NCBI GenBank assembly: GCA_032690845.1
Contig: CM064426.1
Coordinates: forward strand, 62,038,631 to 62,102,630
Direction: 5' to 3'
From: Eleusine coracana subsp. coracana
Taxonomy: Eukaryota; Streptophyta; Magnoliopsida; Poales; Poaceae
DNA: 64,000 nucleotides
Shown here: piece after piece, positions 11,190-20,546 of the stretch
Position numbering within the stretch: position 1 is the stretch's first letter
How the letters are laid out: the number at the start of each line of letters is the position of its first letter
Program-made: the position numbers and the translations under genes
Notes under the pieces: model-generated
Seen by the model: the letters and a program-made list of their open reading frames with translations, nothing else
The model's database searches: none
Told to the model about the DNA's origin: nothing

Positions 11190-12872
11190 TGTAAGCTTCA
11201 TGACCATTGATGATTGGATCCCTGTGATATGGATGTTTTGGTGATAGATGACAACTATGAAATTGTGGGCTAACATCTACACGAGTGTTGTCTATGTAAG
11301 AATCATCTCTTAACTCTATTACAAATCATATGGATGATGGTGTCGTTGGTGATTGATGACAATGACCGCAAGCATGGAGGCTTGTGAACTTGATGGAGTC
11401 CAAGGGTTGATGGAGATGGATCAAAGCGGAGGACAAGCTATGGTACAAGTGTTTAGAACACTTGAGTAGTTGTTAGGGCTTTAAATCCATAGGAAAAACC
11501 GGACTATCAAGAGGGTCTAGGTTATTCTCTTAGGTCATGTCTAGTCGGTGATGTGCAAGGTTGCTCGGTGAAATCACAGACACTAGGCGACAGTGGAGAA
11601 GCCAAGGAGCTGTTCGGAGAAGCCGGGAAACCAAGTCAAGCGAGGACAACAAGTTTCAGCTTCTGGACGTAGTGATCGGATAGAGGGGTCAGAGGTGACC
11701 GGACTGTACGGTCACTATGTGGAGTTTTTCAGAACTTGGCACGAGGATCAAGGACTCTGACTGCAGGAGACTCCATATAGACCGGATGGTCCGGTCTGCT
11801 GACCGGACGGTCTGGTCAGTAGGAGTGCAGGGACGATAGAGAGGTTGCAATTTGTGGACCTTCCTGGAATGGAGAGAGAAAGTGGACCAGACGGTCCGGT
11901 CCAGTGACCGGACAGTCCGGTCAGCAGGAGTTCAGCAGTGGGCAGAGCCATTGGGCTTGGGATTGAAGTGACCGGACGGTCCGATCAGGTACTGATCGGA
12001 CTGTACGGTTAGTAGGCCCAGAAAGCTGATTTCGTGGAGCAACGGCTAGTTTGAGGTTGGGAGCCTATATAACTTTGTTGCTAGGTTCTTTGTGACCTCT
12101 CTTGGCCAGTGGAATACCTGAGAGCATTTGGTAAGGTCCAAGAGGAAAAGAGGAGAGCACTAGGAAAGGATATTTGATATCTTGAGAGTGCTAGTGAGAG
12201 TAACAAGGAGCTACCTTGCACATCTAAGGCTTGGGCGTTCTTGAGGGTGTGATCTAGGTTGTTACTCTTGGTCTATGGTGAGACCTAGACCGGTTAGGTG
12301 TCGGTGATCGAGCCTATCGTTATTGGTTATGAAGGCCGTCACAAGTTTGTACACGGTTTGAGCCCGCCGTTAGAAGGGGCATCAATAGTGAGCGCCTGTG
12401 CCGGCTCGGGAAGTATGGCAAGTTCTCGAGGGAGGCGAGCTTGTGCTTTGTGCAGAGGTGACGCACACCGTGTCTTCACTTGAGGAGTGATTGCAGGCTC
12501 ATGGGCGAGAACTCCACTTGGTGGCAGGAGGGACCGGGACTCCGACGGGAGTGGTCCAACGAGGAGTAGGGAAAGGCGGCATCCTTCCGAGACCTCGGGA
12601 AAAATCATGAGCTTTCCTTAATCCTCTCTTTACTATTCTACAATTGTGTGCTCTAGTGATAGGGTAACTTATGACTTGCATAGGCTAGTGTGAATAGCTT
12701 CCGCGCATTGCTTTGCATCATGAACACTAGCATGTGTAGGGTCTTGGCTTACTAGAATTGTTTAGGTTGTAACAATTCATTAGGTTTGAGAAGCATGAAA
12801 CTGAAGGTTTAGGATTCGTGGTCGGCTACCGATTCACCCCCCCCCCCTCTCGGTAGGCCTTCGGTCCTTACA
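11190..12872 (+). repeat. 3' LTR of element A
   Basis: 1683 bases, 36 longer than the 5' LTR. The TATA box is near 12065-12075. The palindrome cluster upstream (about 11697-12010) has about seven units where the 5' LTR has about five. The extra units at 11801-11817 and about 11970-11993 explain most of the length difference. The rest is closely similar to the 5' LTR with scattered substitutions. Confidence 0.92.
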
Positions 12873-13766
12873 AGTTCCCATTCCTTCTGGATCAGAGGGC
12901 CGAGATAGTGGTTCGCCTGCTGCTCTATCTTGGCGAAGTTGATCTTCAAAAGCAGCTCTTGGGCAAGCTGCAGATCCCCACTTACGGGGTCTCGGGTGAT
13001 GAACCGCACATGCCAGTGGACCCGAAGAGGGTCGATGCCTACGACGCAGAACTCTTCCACCAAGTCACGCATACTTAGTCGCCCGATGATTCGGGACAAT
13101 AGCTAGATGCAGGTGGTAAGTGTGCCGTCCTCCAGGATCACGGGCTTCGGTATGTATAAGATCTCCGCATTCCGGTTGCGCAGATTGCTCTCGGCGCCTA
13201 CGTTATAATAGAACCAGCCTGAGGAGATATGTTTCCCCCAGTGCTGCCTTGATCCCTTCGCAGGCACATCTCGTTCGCAGCACGGCCGGAGGGTGATGGT
13301 CAGATAGTTTGACACCATGCTGGTGTCCCTGGGACAAGGGTGTTCCCGTTGGGAGGTCAGATGGGTCGCCACGAAGGCCCCAGCATGCGGCTCGGTGCCC
13401 TCCATCCGGAACACCCACCCGAAGCAGGCCAGTCAGGTGATGCTGTTCGGCAGGACCTGCTGTATCTCAAGCCCGAAGAGGGCCAAGACGTCTCTGACGA
13501 ATCTAGAAGAAGGAAATCGGAGCCCTGCTTCAAAGAACCGTTCTAAGACCACAATGACGCCAGGCCGAGGTTGGGGCACGGTCTCGCCTTCCTTCGGCAT
13601 TGTAGCTCGGGACCTCTCGAACCATTGATTTGGTTTGGCAGCCCATATATCCAACTGCGCTTCGGTAACAAAATTCGGCCCCAGATATGCGCTTCTGGCC
13701 TGCCTTTTTGTCGTTTACGCGCTTTGGCTTAGAACCAGGTGCAGGCTTGGCTTTCCGAGGGCCCAT
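12873..13766 (-). pseudogene. Antisense extra ORF of element H, N-terminal part (putative gypsy-type transposon domain)
   Basis: The start codon is at 13766 and the first residues are MGPRKAKPAP, a lysine- and proline-rich leader. The following region resembles the protein domain annotated in grass genomes as 'putative gypsy type transposon' (PF04195-like). Its function is unknown. The frame shifts once near 13600-13650, then runs in one frame to the insertion point at 12873. It carries a TGA at 13433 and a TAG at 13103. At 12873 the codon is split by element A and resumes in the same frame at 1116. The gene is therefore degraded but was continuous before A inserted. The assignment is from remembered family resemblance, not a search. 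Confidence 0.65.
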
Positions 13767-13944
13767 CGGTGGCCAAAGGTTGGAATCAAGTGGGTTGAGG
13801 ATGTGGTGCCGAGGAGTCTTCGATGCGAGCGAATTCGCGCTAAAGAGGTGCGCGAGAAAGAGTCAGCAGCACGGTTCTAGGGTTTCGCACGCAATGGGAA
13901 GCTCGAAGTGAAAGTAGAAGAGAGAGGAGGGGGGGGGGGTGAAC

Positions 13945-13965
13945 GCTTGGCTTATATAGCCAGTG
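13945..13965 (-). promoter_or_regulatory. TATA box of the antisense gene in element H
   Basis: On the minus strand the sequence GCTATATAAG lies at 13951-13960, about 185 bases upstream of the start codon at 13766. The leader between them contains pyrimidine-rich runs and GAAACCCTAGAA, a motif common in plant leaders. Promoter activity is inferred from position and sequence only. Confidence 0.5.
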
Positions 13966-14335
13966 GAGCGCGGTTTGTGTGGTGATCTCCCGCGTCTGTT
14001 GGCACGTTCGCCGACCCAATGACCGACACGTGGTACGAAGGCGACATTTATGTCCCGCACGCCCGCTCGGGGAGTGCGCCGAGTAACCGCGTGGGGCGCA
14101 TTTACAACGGATCGGCGCATAGGTTGCATTTATGGCAAGACGGTTAACTCCATTTTGAAGGATGTCAAAGGCGCTGCTAATGAGGGCAGGAGGTCCGAAG
14201 GCCGTTCAGGCCAATGGCAAGCATCGTTGTAGCCACTGACAGCGCGCCTCATTTTCTTTGATTCATTGACCCTATTGCATAAAGTGTTGTTCGCCAGTTT
14301 CAGGTATTCAGCCAAGAAGGGCCTCCGGGCAGGCC

Positions 14336-14359
14336 CAAAAGAGGGGGGGGGGGGGGAGA
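14336..14359 (+). other. Probable polypurine tract of element H
   Basis: An uninterrupted purine run (four A, G, A, then about 14 G) lies just before the LTR-like block. Such a tract primes plus-strand DNA synthesis next to a 3' LTR. Its strand sets the orientation of H as plus, opposite to the extra gene. Confidence 0.5.
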
Positions 14360-14973
14360 CTAGGGGTGGTCATTTTGTATGATCACGGTTTCGGTCCTGC
14401 CGAAGGTGGATCTCACCCATGAGGAACTACTGTTGGGCGAAATCCCACCCCTTAGTCTCCCCAAGGCCAGAAGGCAGCCCATCAACAAGCAACAAGGCTC
14501 AGGTGGACCAATGGCCCAACATGCGCCCGAAGGTCGTACGGCGCGGCGGACCCCAAGCGCAGACATCAGAGAGTGACAGCTGGGAGCATGTACCGGACAA
14601 AGATTGAAATACTAGAATACCCTTAGGCCAATTAGTGGGATGTGTAATATAAGGCCGGGGCAAATATGTAAACATACCCGGGGGACAAGTGAGCATGGAT
14701 CTATAAATGCTCACTTGCCGCTCTAACCGGGGGGGGGGGGGGGGGGGGGGGAGGGACAGGCCTCTGCCACTAGAACCTTCTTGTACGATACTGACAATAT
14801 AATACAAGTTCGTTAGCCGAAGGGCGCCACTCCAAACCCTCCGGTCTTGTGCTATTGCTCAGTCTTGTTCACTCTTCCCAAAGCTTGTCCGAGGGGCCTT
14901 CGACCTAGCTGTCAGGCACAACCAGCCCTCGGCTCGCCCACTACGTGTTTATTCTGGACTTGTAACCACAACA
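14360..14973 (+). repeat. Probable 3' LTR of element H
   Basis: This block between the polypurine tract and unrelated flanking DNA has a plus-strand TATA-like box (CTATAAATG, about 14700), a 20-base poly-G run (about 14730-14750) and a T-rich downstream part. The exact ends were not determined because no second copy is in the window. Small minus- and plus-strand ORFs here look like chance frames. Confidence 0.45.
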
Positions 14974-15082
14974 ATCTCCATAATCCCTTATCTGCTACTT
15001 GTAACCGACTAGTCATGGGAACACAAGTAGCAAATAAAAAGGAGTTGGAAACTGTTTCAATAGCAAATAATGAATAATTATC
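14974..15082. other. Short spacer between element H and the tandem duplication
   Basis: AT-rich sequence with no gene or repeat that I can support. Confidence 0.4.
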
Positions 15083-15966
15083 TTTAATTTATCTTGGAAC
15101 ATGGACTCCAGTTCTCTTGAATGGATAAATAGGATAAATAAAAAAAGTAGGTACCACATGAAATGCTTGATGATTTACGTTTGTCCTTTTGGTGTGGCCG
15201 GTTAGGCACAGACCAACAAAGAACGTTACGAGTTTATAAAGTGTAGTATAGTGTACAAAAGGACGCTTTGTGCTACCACATAGTGCCATACTGCCATCGG
15301 TAAATACTGCACAAAATCAAACATGCATATGAGTGACATTTTCTGATGGTAATTGCACCCAGCACCTATACACTGTGAAAGTTTATTCAGTACGTATAGC
15401 AGTCTCAGTTGTCTACAGTCCGAGAACAATACAAATCTTGACCTGAAAGTTGGTTATTGCTCAAAAACAGGGGAAAAAAAAAGAAAAAGCGACGAAAAGA
15501 GAGGCATTCCGAGAATTGAACTTAATTTATCTTGGAACATGGACTCCAGTTCTCTTGAATGGATAAATAGGATAAACAAAAAAAGTAGATACCACATGAA
15601 ATGCTTGATGATTTACGTTTGTCCTTTTGGTATGGCCGGTTAGGCACAAACCAGCAAAGAACGCTACGAGTTTATAAAGTCTAGTATAGTGTACAAAAGG
15701 ACGCTTTGTGCTATCATATAGTGTCATACTGCCATTGGTAAATACTGCACAAAATCAAACATGCATATGAGTGATATTTTCTGATGGTAATTGCACCCAG
15801 CACCTATACGCTGTGAAAGTTTATTCAGTACGTATAGCAGTCTCAATTGTCTACAGCCCGAGAACAATACAAATCTTGACCTGGAAGTTTGTTATTGCTC
15901 GAAAACAGGGAAAAGAAAAAAAGAAAAAGCAACAAAAAGAGGAAGGCATTTTGAGAATTGAACTCG
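15083..15966. repeat. Tandem duplication of about 440 bases beside a tRNA gene
   Basis: Two adjacent copies, about 15083-15522 and 15523-15966, are nearly identical (for example CTTGGAACATGGACTCC at 15093 and 15531, offset 438). Each ends in the 3' part of a tRNA-Pro gene read on the minus strand. The second copy continues into the full tRNA, so the duplication breakpoint lies inside the tRNA T arm. The small ORFs in each copy are equivalent frames of the repeat and not genes. Confidence 0.85.
15501..15522 (-). pseudogene. 3' fragment of tRNA-Pro at the duplication junction
   Basis: Minus-strand sequence AGTTCAATTCTCGGAATGCC, the T arm and acceptor 3' strand of a tRNA-Pro. It lacks everything 5' of the T arm because the next duplicated copy begins there. 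Its T stem is intact, unlike that of the full-length neighbour. Confidence 0.7.
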
Positions 15967-16014
15967 GGACCTCTCACACCCTAAGCGAGAATCATACCAC
16001 TAGACCAAATGCCC
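15943..16014 (-). tRNA. tRNA-Pro (anticodon AGG), possibly degraded
   Basis: Read on the minus strand from 16014, the sequence folds as a 72-base tRNA. The acceptor 5' strand is GGGCATT and the A box TGGTCTAGTGG. The anticodon stem CTCGC/GTGAG encloses the loop TTAGGGT (anticodon AGG), and the T loop is TTCAATT. Plant tRNA-Pro genes have this body. The T stem is weakened: the 3' strand reads CTCAA where CTCGG is needed to pair with CCGAG, and the acceptor has one G-T pair. The truncated copy at 15501 keeps the correct CTCGG. Function is therefore doubtful. Confidence 0.7.
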
Positions 16015-16720
16015 TTTGTCGATTTAATTACGTAGTATCTCAATTAGTCAAACACATTAGTATGCGAGATGCATTTTCCATGCGAATTAGCGTGACTTCA
16101 CTTTGGCGGAGATACATGTTTTTAAATCTTCATATTCAACATATGAAATACATGTTTCCTAGTGTTAAGTGACCAAAAGTTTCAGATTTAGTCAACGTTG
16201 TACTAGTTGCATTATCTTCGTTTCTTTTTGCATGCTGTATAAATATTTATTTTTTAAGATTATGTATTAGTAGGAATGAAACATATCTGTTAATGTATAG
16301 ATGGTAAAAAATATTGTTTTTAAATTATTTGATTTTAATCTAATGGTGCCGGCCTAACTTTCGGTTGACTAAAAACTAACAAGGCCCTATAAAATTCTTT
16401 TTATTTGCGATCAAAGGCCCTATAAAATTCAATGATATACTATGCCACGATTCGAGTGAACAATCATACACTTGATACATTTTGTCAAATGAGACCTAAA
16501 AACTACTACCTCCAGGTTTTAATTGTTGTCATTAGAACAATATTTTTAGTTCAAAAATAAACTTAAAGTCTTGTGTTAACGTCATCAATAATAAACCCGA
16601 TGTAGTATATAAATGTATGAAAGGTGCCATATGTTTGAATCCATTTTTCTCCTGAAAACTGATGAATTCACCTCAGAAAAAAAAAACTGATCAATTACAA
16701 GAAACTCTGCCCGCCTCACA
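16015..16720. other. Intergenic region upstream of eIF2B-alpha
   Basis: AT-rich, low-coding sequence that presumably includes the eIF2B-alpha promoter. No clear TATA box or recognisable transposon was pinned down. A purine run at 16674-16688 precedes the GC-rich leader. Confidence 0.4.
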
Positions 16721-16824
16721 ATGAACGGCTGGGATTGCTCGTCGGACTCCTCGCGCCTCCATCTCCATCTTCTCTCCAACTCCGACACCCGGTTTCCCCA
16801 CTCCCCTTGCTCTCCTCGCCTCCC

Positions 16825-19748
16825 ATGGAGCCCGACGGCGCCCAAAACCCTAATTCTAACCCCGGCGCACCGCCCATCTCCGCCTACTACCAGACGCGCG
16901 CCGAGCACCACGCCGTCGTCTCCAGCGACTGGCTCGCGCACGCCGCCGCGGCCGTGGCCTCCGACCCCTCCGCCGACGGCGCCGCCGGTGTTGATGACGC
17001 GGACCCGCTCCCTTCCCCCGGTAGCGGCGGCGGCGGCGTGATCCAGGAGTTCAACCTGTGGCGCCGCAAGCCCGATGCCGCGGAGGCCGTGGCCGCCATC
17101 ATGGCGCTCGCCGCCGTCATCCGGTCCAGCAGGGCCACCACCATGATGGAGCTTGAGATCGAGCTCAAGAAGGCCTCTGATAAGCTCAAGGTGCCTAGAC
17201 CGAACGGTTCCCCAGCTTCGTCATGAATATGTTTTGAGGATCCGCATGAGGTTACTTATTGTCTTCTTGGTACTGTTAGATAATCACTTAGGAGATATTT
17301 CGTGTTTTCAAGTTAGGAGGGATATTGAATTGAAATGGCCTTTTCTAGTGGTTCAGTTCGGACCTTTAGCTGTCCTGGTCTTAGTGTTTTGTTGACATAA
17401 TCACACAATTCCGCAAAGAAATGAATGTCTATCCTATAAATGGCTTTACGAGATTAGCCTAAAACTTATAAAGGTTAAATATCTTTTATTTGTTCAACTT
17501 TGGTTGTGGGAAGTGGGCATTTCTTGAATATATCTATGTAGACTGAGTTTTAGTAAAATCCGTGATCTGAAGTATTCCACTTAATTTTATAGGAAAGCTG
17601 TACATTTATTTAAGTTGTCTTATGGACTAACCGATATTCAAGAATTCTGATCTCAACAGATACTATGCTCTGAATATTCCATATAGATAATGTTTGATAT
17701 GTGATCATTTTCATCTTGAAAAGATGGTCATGCTACTGTCTTTTTGTAATACCATTAATCTTCATGGAACTGAACTTAAGATTGTGTGATGTGCTTTTGT
17801 GAAAATGCATTTTGAGTTGGAGTTGTCACAATTGCACATATATATGGTTTCGCATGTTTTCTTGCTTCTGGCTATCTCATTTTGCTTTATGGTTTCCCAT
17901 TGTGATCTTTGAACAAGGAATTAACACTTAAAGTGACCTTATTTTCAGTCCTGGGACGCTACTTCCATCTCTCTCTCTGCTGCTTGTGATTTGTTCATGC
18001 GGTTTGTAACAAGAACCTCACATCTGGAGCACGAGAAGTTTGATGCAGCAAAATCACGCTTAATTGAGCGAGGAGAAAAATTTGGGGAGATATCCTTGAA
18101 GGTTATCCAGAGCATACAAGTTTGATCTAGTTTATTGGCAAGAATTTATTCATTTCATTGATGTTATGGGATGATATTTATGTAGGCTCGGAAGACAATT
18201 GCAATGCTCAGTCAGGATTTCATCTCAGACGGATGTACCATGCTGGTACATGGGTATTCTAGAGTGGTATTGGAGGTTCTCAAGCTAGCTGCTTCAAATC
18301 ACAAACTCTTTCGGGTACTGTGCACAGGTACAGTGATATTTCAAGATGTGAATATTTGAACAACATATGCAATTCATGGAAGTGTGGTATTATATTTAAT
18401 ATTGTGTGTGTGGGGGGGGGGGGGGGGATTGGTCAAGGGAAATAGCATATTCATTTCATGAAAGTGCATCATATAGGCCCAAATTCAAACGTCTTGTGTA
18501 TTTCTATATGCATATTCTGGTCATTAGATGGCATACAGTTCGTCATTGCATGAGATGTACTTGTCCTGATGCATAGTACTCTCCAAATTATGAAATTTGC
18601 ACTTGTCCTTACCTTTTGCATCTGTCATGGCCATTTATAAAAATTACATGCTGGCACAAGGCAGATGCCTACATATGACTTGATATGACTCACATGGTAC
18701 ATGAATTTGTTACTTACTATTATTCCACACCGAACCTCGTGAATTAAGGGGGAGGGAGAGTCCTTCCTATGGCAACTATTTAGAACCCTATGTCGTCGAT
18801 AATCAGTTTCAAATTTTGGTTATTGGAAAATCAGCACTATTGGTGTTCATATTTCTGGGATTAATGTGAAACAGCTTTATATCCATCTACTACACTATTA
18901 CTGCTTACAAAACTCACTTTATATACGCTTCTAATTTCCAGTGTCATTTTTTTTTTCAACCGCAGAGGGCAGGCCAGACAGAACTGGTTTGCGAATGTCA
19001 AATGAACTTGCAGCGTTAGGCATTCCAGTTAAGGTTTTAATTGATTCAGCTGTTGCTTATTCCATGGATGAAGTTGATATGGTATTTGTTGGAGCTGATG
19101 GTGTTGTTGAAAGCGGTGGAATAATCAATATGATGGGCACTTATCAGATAGCTCTTGTGGCTCATAGTATGAACAAACCTGTTTATGTGGCAGCTGAAAG
19201 TTACAAGGTATGACAAATGATACTAATTTGCTTATGTTGCTGATGTTTAAGATTTCCCCCTCTATTTTCTGAAAATAATCACATTGTAGTGACTAATGAG
19301 ATTTAAAATGTCTTCAATAAAACAAAAATAGTATCTGTAAGAGAATATTCTTATAACAGTGGGCCAAATACATATTCTGTTGATTTTGGAACATTCTATT
19401 TTATTATCTAATTGATAATTAAATAAGTTCCATACTGCAAAAGTCACTTAACCATGGCATATTTTGATTATTACTATTATACAACGCAAAGTAAGCAATT
19501 GGTCTCTTACAATGTTTCTTGTGGCTTTCTTATTTCTGCAGTTTGCTCGACTATATCCCTTGGACCAGAAGGACATGACTCCAGCTCACCGACCCATAGA
19601 TTTTGGAGTCCCTGTACCTATTGGTGTGGAAGTTGAGATGTCGGCTAGAGACTACACTCCTCCCCAATATCTCACACTTCTCTTTACTGACCTTGGCGTC
19701 TTGACACCATCTGTTGTGAGCGATGAACTTATCCAATTGTACTTATGA
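16825..19748 (+). CDS. Translation initiation factor eIF2B subunit alpha (5 exons)
   Basis: eIF2B is the GDP-GTP exchange factor for eIF2 in the cytosol. Alpha is a regulatory subunit that binds eIF2. Exons are 16825-17190, 17949-18101, 18186-18327, 18966-19207 and 19542-19748. All have GT-AG borders, the frame is kept throughout, and the product is 369 residues with stop TGA at 19746. The N-terminal 75 residues are Ala/Pro/Gly-rich. The conserved eIF2B alpha/beta/delta fold follows, including VHGYSRVVLEVL, TEGRPDRTGLRM and FVGADGVVESGGIINMMGT, and the C-terminus ends VVSDELIQLYL. The start at 16825 is the first ATG in this frame. An upstream ATG at 16721 opens an overlapping frame. No broken codon or lost splice site was seen. 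It converges with RAD51, 798 bases away. Confidence 0.95.
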
Positions 19749-20546
19749 TCGTTGCTGTGGAGATTCTTGTTTCACATGAGGCGTAATTTCTGTCGAACCC
19801 AGGGATTTTCCTGTCCTTTTTACTATACAATGGATTTTGGGAAGAATACTCCACAATCCACATTGTTGTGTGAGAAGCTAACAGTTTTGTTGGGAAATAT
19901 TTATGTACTTAGCAATCTTTTTGGACAAGCATGATTGTCATTTTTTTGTTGCCAAGTCTTGATGCCTTTTTCTGTAGTACATGAAACAAGAATGCAGACT
20001 TGGCTGCTCCGTACGAAATGGTGTATCTGATCACTATATGAGTAGCTGCAACAACCAATGAATAATTTACATAAGGTAATAATCCGTTAGAGCTTTTCAG
20101 TTTTTTTATTGTACTTTATTTTTTATAATAAAATTTAAACATTAGAGGCTCCACCTAGTGTTCCGCTTATCCTTCTATTTTTTTCTTCCCTTCTGCTTGT
20201 TCCTGTGGGTTTAATCTCTAGCCTACCAGACTTAATCAGGGTTAAAGAAATGTTAACAGCATCAACTACCCACCACTTTCATTTAATGATTCAGACATAC
20301 AACAAAATGAAGTCGTTCCACTGAAATCCCAGACAATACATGACAAGGAATAACAAGGATGCATCATTATCATTTGGGCACACTGGGACGACAGTGTCAG
20401 TCAAGAAAATCATATAGATGTGCATTTTACATCAGCAACACCTTTGGATTCTTGTGCTGTGGCTGTACAAGGTAGAACTGCATCATCCAAGTGAGAATGT
20501 GAACTGCACTCCAGAGATTGCATGGCATGCATGTGCGGAGAGGTTG
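19749..20546. other. Convergent intergenic region between eIF2B-alpha and RAD51
   Basis: Holds the 3' untranslated regions of both genes, which face each other. AT-rich with several T runs. No transposon or RNA gene was recognised. Confidence 0.5.

Larger units (their letters stand above)
1122..12872 (+). mobile_element. Element A: complete non-autonomous Ty1/copia element
   Basis: Two LTRs (1122-2768 and 11190-12872) start TGTAAG and end CTTACA. A primer-binding site follows the first and a polypurine tract precedes the second. Flanking bases are AATTC (1117-1121) and AGTTC (12873-12877), a 5-base target duplication with one mismatch. The body holds a copia gag, split by a gypsy scrap, then a leader, an intron and a second ORF. 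No protease, integrase, reverse transcriptase or RNase H coding was found anywhere in the 8.4 kb body. The B elements at 46093-54015 share this LTR family and polypurine context, and B1 retains pol, so they are the likely autonomous partners. Confidence 0.9.
1..14973 (+). mobile_element. Element H: 3' part of a Tat-like Ty3/gypsy retrotransposon, interrupted by element A
   Basis: The window opens inside this element. What remains is an extra gene on the minus strand (1-1121 and 12873-13766), its promoter region, a polypurine tract near 14336 and an LTR-like block to about 14973. The gene runs opposite to the LTR and polypurine tract. That arrangement, an antisense extra ORF between pol and the 3' LTR, is known for Tat-lineage elements such as Grande. 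The gag and pol genes would lie left of the window. Orientation rests on the polypurine tract and a plus-strand TATA-like box at about 14700. The outer LTR boundary is approximate because the matching LTR is not in the window. Confidence 0.6.
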
